The notes below the pieces were generated by a model, which made no database searches, was not told where the DNA came from, and saw only the letters and a list, made by a program, of their open reading frames with translations. Of a DNA stretch of 64,000 bases, positions 9,569 through 18,904 are shown one piece after another. Each line of letters starts with the position of its first letter. The stretch's first letter is position 1. The position numbers and the translations under genes are program-made. The stretch is from an uncultured Draconibacterium sp. (lineage in GTDB: Bacteria > Bacteroidota > Bacteroidia > Bacteroidales > Prolixibacteraceae): positions 434,001-498,000 of the forward strand of contig NZ_OY775905.1 in assembly GCF_963675065.1 (NCBI RefSeq). Direction: 5' to 3'.

Positions 9569-10054
9569 ATGACATCCGGCAATAAAAACAAGGCCCTTTT
9601 TCTCGACCGCGACGGAACGATTAACGTTGAAAAAAACTACGTGTTCCGAGTTGAAGATTTTGAATTTATTCCGGGCATTTTCGAATTGCTGAAAAGTTAC
9701 CAGGATAAGGGGTTTCTTTTAATCGTAATCACCAACCAATCAGGCATTGCGCGACAATATTATACCGAAAACGATTTCTTTCGTTTAAACAATTGGATGA
9801 TTCGGCAGTTTCAGAAACAAGGGATAGAAATAACAAAAGTTTATCATTGCCCACATCATCCTGAAATAACCGGAAAATGCAACTGCAGAAAGCCCGAACC
9901 GGGAATAATTTTGCAAGCCATTCAGAAATTTAATATCGATCCTGTTAACTCAGTGTTGATAGGAGACAAAAAAAGAGATATTTTAGCAGGAGAGAAAGCA
10001 GGGATAGGAAAGAATTTATATATTCAAAACTTATTACAGACAGATTTAAGTTAA
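9569..10054 (+). CDS. gmhB: D-glycero-D-manno-heptose-1,7-bisphosphate 7-phosphatase-like HAD
   Basis: This 161-residue HAD-superfamily phosphatase of the GmhB/HisB-N group has catalytic DRDGT at residues 13-17, motif II ITNQSG at 55-60, zinc ligands Cys94, His96, Cys104 and Cys106 in the family's zinc loop, and motif IV GDKKRD around 132-137. GmhB acts in ADP-heptose synthesis for lipopolysaccharide core. Relatives with the same fold act on histidinol phosphate or other sugars. With no his genes or other heptose genes nearby, the exact substrate is inferred from family resemblance. Confidence 0.8.
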   Translation: MTSGNKNKALFLDRDGTINVEKNYVFRVEDFEFIPGIFELLKSYQDKGFLLIVITNQSGIARQYYTENDFFRLNNWMIRQFQKQGIEITKVYHCPHHPEITGKCNCRKPEPGIILQAIQKFNIDPVNSVLIGDKKRDILAGEKAGIGKNLYIQNLLQTDLS

Positions 10055-10072
10055 GGATCAGACAAAGGCAAA

Positions 10073-12289
10073 GTGCAACATTTTACAAAAGCAGAAATAA
10101 GACATATTGAGGACCGCTATCAGGATTTTTTGAAGGTCATTAAAGATAAGTTTGATGAAGGACGGTTGGCACGTATCGAGAAAGCATTTCGATTCTCGAA
10201 TGCGGCTCATCATGGCATAAAACGCAAATCTGGCGAACCGTTTATTATTCATCCCATTGCAGTTGCACGTATTGTTGCGGTAGATCTGGGATTAGGGGCC
10301 ACATCGATTGTTGCAGCTTTATTACACGATGTTGTAGAAGATACCGATTATCGCTTGTCGGACATTGAAAACATGTTTGGAACGCGGGCTGCCAGGATTG
10401 TTGACGGACTGACAAAACTTTCGGGCGACTTTGATGCCAAACATGCGCTTACGCTGAAAAAGATGCTGATGACCCTTTCGGACGATGTAAGGGTTATTCT
10501 AATAAAAATTGCCGATCGTTTGCACAATATGCGAACGCTTGATTCGATGCCGGCGCACAAAAAAATAAAAATTGCCGGCGAAACACTTTTCCTTTATGTG
10601 CCTTTGGCGCACCGGCTGGGTTTACATGCTATAAAAAGCGATCTGGAGGACCTGAGCTTTAAGCATAAACATCCGGAGGAATATGAACAAATTCAATACC
10701 TGCTTCACAACCAGGAAGAAAAGCGTAACTACCTGGTAACCGAGTTCACCAGTCCGATCATTGAAAAGCTGAAGAAAGAAGGAATTAATTGTAAGGTAGA
10801 ACACCGGCTAAAAACAAGTTACTCCATCTGGCAAAAAATGCAGAAAAAGGCGGTGGCCTTTAACGAAGTTTACGACATACTGGCCATTCGCATCATTATC
10901 AACTCGAAAAAAGGAATATCGGAAAAAAGACAGTGTTTTGATGTCCTCTCAATAGTTACTGATATTTACAAGCCAAAACCCGACCGGATTCGCGACTGGA
11001 TTACCATGCCAAAAGCAAATGGTTACGAATCGTTACATGTTACCGTAATGGGACCACAGGGGCATTGGGTGGAAATTCAGATACGAACCGACAGAATGGA
11101 CGACGTTGCTGAACATGGTTTTGCTGCACACTATCGTTACAAAGACATTCGAAACTTTGAAAATGAACTGGATCCATGGATTGAACGGATTCGCGAATTG
11201 TTGCAAAGCCCTGATTCTGATGCTTTTGAATTTCTCGACGATTTTAAACTCAACCTATTCTCTTCAGAGATAAATGTTTTTACACCAAAAGGCGATATGT
11301 TTTCGTTGCCACTGGGATCAACAGTAATCGATTTTGCCTACGAAATACACACCGAACTGGGCAATAAATGTATCGGCGCTAAAATAAACACCAAGCTGGT
11401 TCCTATCAGCCACATACTTGAAAATGGCGATCAAATTGAAATTTTAACCTCAGAAAACCAGACGCCAAAACTAGAGTGGCTGAAGTTTTCTGCATCGCCA
11501 AAAGCAAGAGGAAAAATCAAAAATGTATTCCGGCTCGAAAAAAGCAAACATACCGATAAAGGCAAGGAAATTATTGAGCAGCTTTTTAAAGAAATAAATG
11601 CTCCGTTAACTTCAAATAACCTGAAAAAATTAACGGCGCACTTTAACATGAATAACAAAGAGCAGCTGTATTCTGAAGCTGGTATGGGATTTCTGGAGCT
11701 GGATGATGTAAAAGACATTATCGGCAAAAAATCGGAAAGCAAGCTGGTAAAGTACTGGAACATTACCTTTGGGTCGGGCAACAAAAACAAGGAAGAAGAA
11801 ACGCCTGAAAACCAAAAGATCGATAAGAAAAAACCATTTCTGTTAAAAGAAAATCAGGATAATATTAAATTCTCGCTGGCTAAATGCTGTAACCCAATTC
11901 CGGGCGAACCTGTTGTTGGCTACCTTACAAGCGACGATCACGTTATAATTCATAAAGTAAAATGCCGCGAGCTGGAAAAATTTATTGCCAACCAGGGCGA
12001 AAAAATAATTCAGGCCGAGTGGACAAAATTCAAACGCCAGTCGTACCTTACCCGGCTGCATTTGCAAGGGTTTGATCGTTTAGGAATTGTAAACGAAGTA
12101 ACAACGCTTATATCTAAGGGCCATAATATTAACATGCGTTCAGTAAAATTCGACACTCACGATGGAATTTTTATGGGCGACCTGTTTTTATACATCCACA
12201 ACACAAACGATTTAGACAACTTAATCAACAAGCTAAGAACGATTAAAGGCATCGATAGTGTAAATCGAGTAGAAAACCTTGAGGATTAA
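10073..12289 (+). CDS. rel: Bifunctional (p)ppGpp synthetase/hydrolase, Rel/SpoT
   Basis: This 738-residue long RSH protein controls the stringent response. The order is an HD hydrolase domain with the intact HDVVEDTD motif (85-92), a synthetase domain with RIRDWITMPKANGYESLHV and QIRTDRMDDVAEHGFAAH, a TGS domain (VFTPKGDMFSLPLG), a zinc-finger-like segment containing KCCNPIPGE, and a C-terminal ACT domain. Both catalytic centres look complete, so it should make and degrade (p)ppGpp. The start is GTG at 10073, 18 bp after gmhB. Upstream ATGs are absent. It may be transcribed with gmhB. Confidence 0.95.
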   Translation: MQHFTKAEIRHIEDRYQDFLKVIKDKFDEGRLARIEKAFRFSNAAHHGIKRKSGEPFIIHPIAVARIVAVDLGLGATSIVAALLHDVVEDTDYRLSDIENMFGTRAARIVDGLTKLSGDFDAKHALTLKKMLMTLSDDVRVILIKIADRLHNMRTLDSMPAHKKIKIAGETLFLYVPLAHRLGLHAIKSDLEDLSFKHKHPEEYEQIQYLLHNQEEKRNYLVTEFTSPIIEKLKKEGINCKVEHRLKTSYSIWQKMQKKAVAFNEVYDILAIRIIINSKKGISEKRQCFDVLSIVTDIYKPKPDRIRDWITMPKANGYESLHVTVMGPQGHWVEIQIRTDRMDDVAEHGFAAHYRYKDIRNFENELDPWIERIRELLQSPDSDAFEFLDDFKLNLFSSEINVFTPKGDMFSLPLGSTVIDFAYEIHTELGNKCIGAKINTKLVPISHILENGDQIEILTSENQTPKLEWLKFSASPKARGKIKNVFRLEKSKHTDKGKEIIEQLFKEINAPLTSNNLKKLTAHFNMNNKEQLYSEAGMGFLELDDVKDIIGKKSESKLVKYWNITFGSGNKNKEEETPENQKIDKKKPFLLKENQDNIKFSLAKCCNPIPGEPVVGYLTSDDHVIIHKVKCRELEKFIANQGEKIIQAEWTKFKRQSYLTRLHLQGFDRLGIVNEVTTLISKGHNINMRSVKFDTHDGIFMGDLFLYIHNTNDLDNLINKLRTIKGIDSVNRVENLED

Positions 12290-12354
12290 TTTATATTCAT
12301 TCTAAAAGAATAAATTTTTTTTCTATTTTTGGCCTATTTAAAATTGGTTTAATT

Positions 12355-12798
12355 ATGAATAACCAGAAGACCAGAGAAACTGTGCGCAACATGTTTACCG
12401 AGTACCTTGAAAAGAACGGTCACCGGAAAACACCCGAAAGATTTGCAATTCTTGACGAGATTTATTGTCGCGAGGGGCATTTCGATATTGAGTCGTTATA
12501 CATTTCGATGAAGAACAATAACTACCGGGTAAGCCGCGCTACGCTATACAATACCATCGATTTATTGCTTGATTGCAAGTTGGTTGTAAAACACCAGTTT
12601 GGCAAAAACATTGCACAGTTCGAAAAGGCATTTGCAACACTTCAGCACGATCACCTTATTGACACAACAAATGGTACCGTTGTTGAATTTTACGATCCTC
12701 GTATTCGCGAGATTATTGAAGATGCCTGCATCAAAAACGATTTTAAATTGTCGCATCACACGCTTTATATCTACGGCGAAAGCACGAAAAAGGAATAA
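12355..12798 (+). CDS. Fur-family repressor lacking the CxxC zinc motifs
   Basis: This 147-residue protein has a Fur winged helix (HRKTPERFAILDEIY, SRATLYNTIDLLLDC) and a dimerisation domain. The usual structural-zinc signature HxHLxCxxCG reads HDHLIDTTNG here, and no second CxxC pair occurs at the C-terminus. The protein must therefore fold without the Cys4 zinc site of classical Fur, Zur and PerR. What it senses cannot be told. It sits directly upstream of purA with a hairpin between them. Confidence 0.85.
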   Translation: MNNQKTRETVRNMFTEYLEKNGHRKTPERFAILDEIYCREGHFDIESLYISMKNNNYRVSRATLYNTIDLLLDCKLVVKHQFGKNIAQFEKAFATLQHDHLIDTTNGTVVEFYDPRIREIIEDACIKNDFKLSHHTLYIYGESTKKE

Positions 12799-12898
12799 AG
12801 CTGTTAATTCTTAATAGATTATAAATTAAGTGCCGGGTACTGGTATTTTTATTGCAGAGCATAAAATATTTAGTACTTTTAACTGCTTAATTTGAAAG

Positions 12899-12940
12899 CC
12901 GTGAAAGGTTAATCTTGAACGATTAAGTTTTCGCGGTTTT
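12899..12940 (+). terminator. Hairpin between the Fur-like gene and purA
   Basis: A long, nearly perfect stem (CCGTGAAAGGTTAATC pairing with GATTAAGTTTTCGCGG, with G-T pairs) has a 6-base loop and is followed by only four T. It lies 28 bp before the purA ATG. It could be a weak terminator for the upstream gene, or an element in the purA leader. Confidence 0.55.
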
Positions 12941-12968
12941 GCATGTAAAATAAAAATCAAAACTCAAA

Positions 12969-14246
12969 ATGAAGGTAGATGTATTGTTGGGCCTGCAATG
13001 GGGCGACGAGGGAAAAGGTAAGATTGTTGACGTATTTACTCCGGGATACGACGTTATAGCTCGTTTTCAGGGAGGGCCAAACGCCGGCCACACCCTTGAA
13101 TTCAACAATATCAAACATGTTTTACACACAATTCCTTCGGGCATTTTCCGCGAAAACAAAATCAATGTAATTGGTAATGGTGTTGTTATCGACCCAATCA
13201 TTTTCAAAAAAGAAATTGAGTCGTTGAGTAAAATTGGTGTCGATATCTCGAAAAACCTATATATCTCGAAAAAGGCACACATGATTTTGCCAACTCATAA
13301 GATTTTGGATGCTGCTTCGGAACAGAAAAAAGGTGACACTAAAATTGGTTCAACCTTAAAAGGCATCGGACCAACCTATAAAGATAAAATTGGCCGTGAT
13401 GGTTTGCGTGTTGGCGATCTGGTTCACGGTTTTGAAGAAAAATACACCGCGCGAATCAATAACCACAAAGTAATGTTAAGCGAGTTCTTTAAGTATGACT
13501 ACGAAAAGTTGCTTAACGAATGTGAAAAAGAGTGGTTTGAAGGGGTTGAAGTGTTGAAATCGTTTAACCTGGTTGACACCGAGCATATGATTAACGATGC
13601 CTTAAAAGAAGGCAAATCAGTGTTAGCCGAGGGTGCTCAGGGAACGTTGCTTGATATTGATTTTGGATCGTATCCGTTTGTAACCAGCTCGAACACGATT
13701 TGTGCCGGAGCCTGTACCGGTTTAGGACTTGCTCCAAATGCCATTGGTAAAGTTTTCGGGATTTTTAAAGCCTACTGCACTCGCGTTGGAATGGGACCTT
13801 TCCCTACCGAGCTTTTCGATGAGACAGGCGAAAAACTGCGCACTGCAGGTAATGAGTTCGGATCTACAACTGGTCGTCCGCGACGTTGTGGCTGGCTTGA
13901 TTTGGTTGCATTAAAATACACTTGTATGCTGAATGGTGTATCGGAACTAATTATGATGAAGGCCGATGTGCTGGATGATTTTGATACTATTAAAGTTTGT
14001 GTAGGTTACGAAATTGATGGTGAAGTTGTTGAACACTTTCCATTTGAATTAGACGACCACGTAAAACCTGTTTACGTTGAACTCCCGGGCTGGAAAACCG
14101 ATTTGACTAAAGTTAAAGATCAGAACGAATTCCCTGAAGAACTGAATAACTACATTAACTTCATTGAAGACGAAATGGGCATTCCTATTTCGCTTGCATC
14201 GGTTGGTCCAAACAGGGAACAAACAATTATGCTCGAAAAAGAATAA
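12969..14246 (+). CDS. purA: Adenylosuccinate synthetase
   Basis: This 425-residue enzyme joins IMP and aspartate with GTP to give adenylosuccinate, the first step from IMP to AMP. The P-loop-like GDEGKGK is at residues 12-18 with catalytic Asp13, and GPNAGHTL carries the catalytic His41. The GSTTGRPRRCGW segment binds IMP, and the length is normal. A terminator follows directly. Confidence 0.97.
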   Translation: MKVDVLLGLQWGDEGKGKIVDVFTPGYDVIARFQGGPNAGHTLEFNNIKHVLHTIPSGIFRENKINVIGNGVVIDPIIFKKEIESLSKIGVDISKNLYISKKAHMILPTHKILDAASEQKKGDTKIGSTLKGIGPTYKDKIGRDGLRVGDLVHGFEEKYTARINNHKVMLSEFFKYDYEKLLNECEKEWFEGVEVLKSFNLVDTEHMINDALKEGKSVLAEGAQGTLLDIDFGSYPFVTSSNTICAGACTGLGLAPNAIGKVFGIFKAYCTRVGMGPFPTELFDETGEKLRTAGNEFGSTTGRPRRCGWLDLVALKYTCMLNGVSELIMMKADVLDDFDTIKVCVGYEIDGEVVEHFPFELDDHVKPVYVELPGWKTDLTKVKDQNEFPEELNNYINFIEDEMGIPISLASVGPNREQTIMLEKE

Positions 14247-14265
14247 ACAAAGATATTTTGGATTA

Positions 14266-14300
14266 AAAACGCTGTTCATTTATTTGAGCAGCGTTTTTTG
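14266..14300 (+). terminator. Rho-independent terminator after purA
   Basis: The stem AACGCTG / CAGCGTT, extended by TCA / TGA, is followed by T-rich sequence. It lies 20 bp after the purA stop. Confidence 0.85.
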
Positions 14301-14492
14301 TTTTTTTACGCTGTCCCGGTTTTTAAAAATTATCAAACATCTCTTCAACTATTTGTTCCATTAAATATCAAAAGCAGACTAACTTACACTTCCGCTTTCC
14401 ATTTCAAAACATAAACATTCGGTTAAATAATTAAGAGATAATTTAAATAGTTATAATTCTTAATTATCTTTAAGCATCTCACAGGGGGCAAA

Positions 14493-15920
14493 ATGGGATC
14501 AATATTTAAGGAAACATTAGGACTATATACCGATTTGTATGAGCTGACTATGGCTCAGGGGTACTTTTTGTGCCATAAAAAAGACCAGCAAACCTCGTTC
14601 GACTATTATTTCAGAACCAATCCATACAAAGGTGGTTACACCGTTTTTGCAGGTTTGCAGGATTTTATTGATGCCCTGCAGGAATTCACCTATTCAAAAT
14701 CAGACCTGGAATTTCTAAAAGCGAACGGATTCAAGGATGAGTTTTTGGAGTACCTACGCGACTTCAAATTCTCAGGAGATATTTACAGTGTAAAAGAAGG
14801 CGAAATTGTTTTTCCGAATGAGCCGCTTTTGTCGGTAGAAGGAAACATTATTGAATGCCAGTTGGTAGAAAGTATTTTGCTGAATATTCTGAATTTCGAA
14901 TCGCTGATTGCCACAAAGGCTTTCCGTATCAAACATATTTCGGGACAAAAATTATTTGCCGATTTTGGCCTGCGCCGTGCTCAGGATTTTGGTGCCATTC
15001 ATGCCAGCCGGGCTGCCTGTATCGGTGGCGCTTCATCTACTTCGAATACCCTGGCCGGGAAAATATATGATATTCCTGTTAGCGGAACAATGGCGCACAG
15101 CTGGGTACAAAGTTTCGATTCGGAGCTGGAAGCTTTCAGAGCTTTTGCCGAAACAAATCCCGATAATACCATTTTGCTGGTTGACACTTATAACACCCTA
15201 AAATCGGGCGTGCCCAATGCAATTACCATTGGTCGTGAAATGGCTGCCAAAGGTGAAAAACTAAAGGCCATTCGGCTAGATAGCGGAGACCTGGCTTACC
15301 TTAGTAAAAAAGCCCGAAAACAATTGGACAACGCAGGCTTACATGATGTTCAGATTCTTGCATCGAACCAGCTGAACGAATATGTTATTAAAACCTTGCT
15401 GCTGGATCAGAATGCTGCCATCGACGGTTTTGGAATCGGCACAGAAATGATTACCGGCAAAAGCGACGCTGCTCTGGATGGTGTTTACAAACTTACCGAG
15501 ATTGACGGAGAGCCAAAAATGAAATTCTCCGAAAACATCGAAAAAATTACCCTGCCCGGAAAAAAACAACTGGTAAGATACTTTGATGAAGAAGGCATGT
15601 TCTACCGCGACGGGATTCTGTTGCAAGATGAAAAACCGGAAGAAGTGGAAACGATCTATCACCGGATTTATCCCGAAAAAAATACCGAAGTCTCAAAACT
15701 AAAATTTGAACTTCTTCGCGAAAAAGTAGTTGACCAGGGAAACATTTTGCTTCAACACAAAAATCCGGTAGAGATATACGAATACCTGAAAAGCCGGGCC
15801 GCTTTATTGCCCGACGAACATAAACGTTTCATCAGTCCACACTTGTATAAAGTTGGTATTTCGAATAAATTAATGGCTACCCGCAACGCTCTAACACAAA
15901 AATTACGAACGTTACACTAA
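14493..15920 (+). CDS. pncB: Nicotinate phosphoribosyltransferase
   Basis: This 475-residue enzyme converts nicotinate, PRPP and ATP to nicotinate mononucleotide in NAD salvage. Family marks include LYTDLYELTMAQGYF near the N-terminus, the GTMAHSWVQSFDSELEAF segment with the histidine that is phosphorylated in the ATP-coupled reaction, IRLDSGDL, and the phosphate-binding IGTEMITGKSDAALDGVYK. The product is the longer, NAPRT-like form. It is followed at 8 bp by a PLP enzyme gene, so the two are probably co-transcribed. Confidence 0.92.
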   Translation: MGSIFKETLGLYTDLYELTMAQGYFLCHKKDQQTSFDYYFRTNPYKGGYTVFAGLQDFIDALQEFTYSKSDLEFLKANGFKDEFLEYLRDFKFSGDIYSVKEGEIVFPNEPLLSVEGNIIECQLVESILLNILNFESLIATKAFRIKHISGQKLFADFGLRRAQDFGAIHASRAACIGGASSTSNTLAGKIYDIPVSGTMAHSWVQSFDSELEAFRAFAETNPDNTILLVDTYNTLKSGVPNAITIGREMAAKGEKLKAIRLDSGDLAYLSKKARKQLDNAGLHDVQILASNQLNEYVIKTLLLDQNAAIDGFGIGTEMITGKSDAALDGVYKLTEIDGEPKMKFSENIEKITLPGKKQLVRYFDEEGMFYRDGILLQDEKPEEVETIYHRIYPEKNTEVSKLKFELLREKVVDQGNILLQHKNPVEIYEYLKSRAALLPDEHKRFISPHLYKVGISNKLMATRNALTQKLRTLH

Positions 15921-15928
15921 GTTATTTT

Positions 15929-17029
15929 ATGACAGAAATTACACGACCTACACTTATTATTGACAAAGAAGTTTGCCTGCAAAACATTGAACGGATGGTA
16001 AAAAAAGCCGAAAACTATAATCTTCGGTTGCGTCCGCACTTCAAAACACATCAGGCAGCAAAGGTCGGTGAGTGGTATAAACGTTTCGGAATCAGCCAAA
16101 TTACTGTTTCATCGGTGTTAATGGCTGAATATTTTTCATCGAACGGATGGAGTGATATAACTCTTGCTTTTCCGTTGAATATTCTGGAAATGAGCAGAAT
16201 TGACCGTTTGGCAGACTCCATTAAACTGAATGTACTGATTGAAAACAGGGAATCGGCAGAAGTTCTGGCCAGTAAAGCGACCAATAAAATTGGTGTGTAT
16301 TTAAAAATCGACACCGGCTACAACCGCACCGGGATTCCAGCAGGCAGAACCGGCCGCATTGATTCAATTCTTGATATTTTGCGCAAAAACAGCAAACTTA
16401 GTTTTAAAGGATTTCTTACACACACCGGACATACCTACACAGCACTATCAACAAACGAAATATTCAGCAGTCATTTTGATGCTTTGCTAAAACTGAAAAA
16501 GCTAAAAAACAGGTATCATAAAGATTATCCGGGAATGGAGCTGAGTATGGGCGACACACCATCGGCCAGCATTTGTGGAAATTTTGACGGGATAGACGAA
16601 ATTCGTCCGGGTAATTTTGTTTTTTACGACCTGATGCAACACAATCTTGGTGTTTGCGATATTGAGGATATTGCCGTCAAAGTTGTATGCCCGGTAGTAG
16701 CAAAGCATGTTTCGAGAAACGAAATTGTGATTTATGGCGGTGCCGTTCATTTCTCGAAAGACACGCTACAAAATACCGATGGTAAAGAATTATATGGTCG
16801 GGTGATTATCAGTCAGGATGAACAAAAAGTTCTGCTCGACACCAAAAATTACCTGTCGCGGCTTTCGCAGGAACACGGCATAATTAAAGTTACACCCACC
16901 AATTTCAAAAAGATAAAAGTGGGCGATCTGGTGGAAATTATTCCTGTGCACTCGTGCCTTACAGCAAATATGATGGGGCACATGATTACCACTGAAGGTG
17001 AGTTTATCGAAATGATGCCTAAATATTAA
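15929..17029 (+). CDS. D-threonine aldolase / D-serine dehydratase-like PLP enzyme
   Basis: This 366-residue fold-type III enzyme has an alanine-racemase-like barrel. RPHFKTHQ supplies the PLP lysine (Lys39), and the C-terminal HSCLTANMM carries His341 and Cys343, which bind the metal in DSD1-type D-serine dehydratases and metal-activated D-threonine aldolases. The class acts on D-3-hydroxy amino acids. Which substrate applies (D-threonine, D-serine or D-threo-3-hydroxyaspartate) cannot be read from the sequence. It is in an apparent operon with pncB and ends at a shared bidirectional terminator. Confidence 0.8.
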   Translation: MTEITRPTLIIDKEVCLQNIERMVKKAENYNLRLRPHFKTHQAAKVGEWYKRFGISQITVSSVLMAEYFSSNGWSDITLAFPLNILEMSRIDRLADSIKLNVLIENRESAEVLASKATNKIGVYLKIDTGYNRTGIPAGRTGRIDSILDILRKNSKLSFKGFLTHTGHTYTALSTNEIFSSHFDALLKLKKLKNRYHKDYPGMELSMGDTPSASICGNFDGIDEIRPGNFVFYDLMQHNLGVCDIEDIAVKVVCPVVAKHVSRNEIVIYGGAVHFSKDTLQNTDGKELYGRVIISQDEQKVLLDTKNYLSRLSQEHGIIKVTPTNFKKIKVGDLVEIIPVHSCLTANMMGHMITTEGEFIEMMPKY

Positions 17030-17115
17030 CAAAAAAATTTGAACGCAGAAGACACTGATTTTGCAGATTCGCGCAGTAAATACTAGTCGAGCATAAACTC
17101 AAAGCGGGTCAAAAT

Positions 17116-17168
17116 AAAAACCCGATTCGTTTTTGATCAAAATCATACGAATCGGATTTTTTATTTTT
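17116..17168. terminator. Bidirectional terminator
   Basis: The inverted repeat AACCCGATTCGT / ACGAATCGGATT has a 16-base loop, with T-rich sequence on the right and A-rich sequence on the left. It serves the PLP enzyme gene on the plus strand and can serve pepD arriving from the other side. Confidence 0.8.
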
Positions 17169-17228
17169 ATTCTGTGAAAATCAATTCACATCAGCGTCAT
17201 CAGCGTTCCCACGCTGCAATTATAATTT

Positions 17229-18692
17229 CTATTTTTCAGGAATAGCTTCCAGTGTAGCCACCAAAAACTCCCAGAATTTTTTAACTGTTTCAATATTTAC
17301 TTTTTCATCCGGCGAGTGCGGGAAACGAATGGTTGGTCCAAACGAGATCATGTCCCAATGCGGGTAGTTTTGCGCCAGAATACCGCACTCCAAACCTGCG
17401 TGAATGGCCATAATTTTTGGCACCTTACCCCACTTGGCATTATACACATCCTGCATGGTTTTTAAAATCGGCGATTCCATGTTTGGCTTCCATCCCGGAT
17501 AAGCACCCGAGAGAGTTACTTCGGCACTGGCCAGTTCAAAAACAGCTTTTAAACGTGTGCCCAATTCATCTTTTGCCGAATCAACCGAGCTTCGCATCAA
17601 ACAACCACCATTAATGGTTTTGCTTTCAGCATCCGATTTTAATATGGCCAGGTTGGTAGAAGTTTCAACCAGCCCTTCCATGCTGTCACTCATTCGGATA
17701 ACTCCATTCGGGCAACCAACTACAGCCCTCGTTACGTTTTTCTGGGTTGCTGCATCAATCAACATTTCCGGCATTTCGGTTTGTTCAACAGCAATATCAA
17801 TATCTGGTTCGGTAGCGGCAAGTTCAGCTTTTACAGCATCGGCAACTTCATCTACCAAGGCAATAAAATCAGCCACTTTTGCCTCTTCAACAACAAGCAC
17901 TCCAAATGCTTCGCGCGGGATGGCATTTCTTAAACTTCCGCCATCGATACTGGCCAAACGAACACCCAGTTCTTCGGCAGCATTAATAATCCGGAAAAAT
18001 GTTTTTATCGAATTTCCGCGGCCCAGAATAATATCCATTCCCGAGTGGCCACCTTTTAATCCGGTTACGCTTAATTGTAAAGCCACAAAACCAACCGGGA
18101 CTTCTTCTTCGGTATAGTTGAAAGTAATGTTTACATCTTCTCCACCGGCGCAGCCTACGTACAATTCGCCTTCGTCTTCCGAGTCGGTATTGATCAGTAT
18201 TTCGGCGTCGAGCATACCGGCTTTTAATCCGTTTGCCCCGTCCATTCCGGTTTCTTCGGTGGCAGTAAGCAACACTTCAATGGGGCCGTGTTTTAGGGTC
18301 TTCGATGCCAAAACGGCCATTGCTGCCGACGAGCCAATACCATTATCGGCACCCAGCGTTGTTCCGTTGGCTGTTACCCAATCGCCATCCACAAAAGCTT
18401 CAATCGGATCGTTTTGAAAATCGTGAACTTTATCGCTGTTTTTTTGCGGAACCATATCGAGGTGTCCTTGCATAACCACCGTTTTTCGGTTTTCCATTCC
18501 TGGAGTTGCCGGCTTTTTTATAATAACGTTTCCAGCATCGTCTTTAATGGTTTCCAACCCCAGTTTTTCACCAAATTTTACGGCCCAGTTCTGAATCTGC
18601 TCTTCATGGTTTGAAGGACGTGGAATTTGGGTCATTTCAGAAAAGATCTCCCACACTTTTTGTGGCTCGAGATTTTTAATATCTACACTCAT
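17229..18692 (-). CDS. pepD: Aminoacyl-histidine dipeptidase PepD
   Basis: This 487-residue di-zinc M20 peptidase cleaves beta-alanyl-histidine and other dipeptides in the cytoplasm. Metal ligands and catalytic residues are visible: GHLDMVPQ (His77, Asp79), LGADNGIG (Asp116) and TATEETGMDGANGL (Glu146/147). The lid/dimer domain occupies the middle. Length matches the family. It faces a POT-type peptide transporter across a 212-bp divergent intergenic region, a sensible pairing for peptide use. Confidence 0.92.
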   Translation of the reverse strand: MSVDIKNLEPQKVWEIFSEMTQIPRPSNHEEQIQNWAVKFGEKLGLETIKDDAGNVIIKKPATPGMENRKTVVMQGHLDMVPQKNSDKVHDFQNDPIEAFVDGDWVTANGTTLGADNGIGSSAAMAVLASKTLKHGPIEVLLTATEETGMDGANGLKAGMLDAEILINTDSEDEGELYVGCAGGEDVNITFNYTEEEVPVGFVALQLSVTGLKGGHSGMDIILGRGNSIKTFFRIINAAEELGVRLASIDGGSLRNAIPREAFGVLVVEEAKVADFIALVDEVADAVKAELAATEPDIDIAVEQTEMPEMLIDAATQKNVTRAVVGCPNGVIRMSDSMEGLVETSTNLAILKSDAESKTINGGCLMRSSVDSAKDELGTRLKAVFELASAEVTLSGAYPGWKPNMESPILKTMQDVYNAKWGKVPKIMAIHAGLECGILAQNYPHWDMISFGPTIRFPHSPDEKVNIETVKKFWEFLVATLEAIPEK

Positions 18693-18904
18693 AATAATGC
18701 GTTTTTTACTTCAGGTTAAATACCTGCAATTTTATGTAACAAAGTAAGCAACAAATGAAAAAACATTTTGTGCATTTTCGGCTAAAAAGTTTTTAAAAGA
18801 GTATAAAATTAGGGACAAGAACAGAAAAGCTGATATGTTTCACGGAAATCTTTGAAGATAATTGATATTTTAGCGAGCTTTAGAAAATAAAAGATAAAGA
18901 TATT

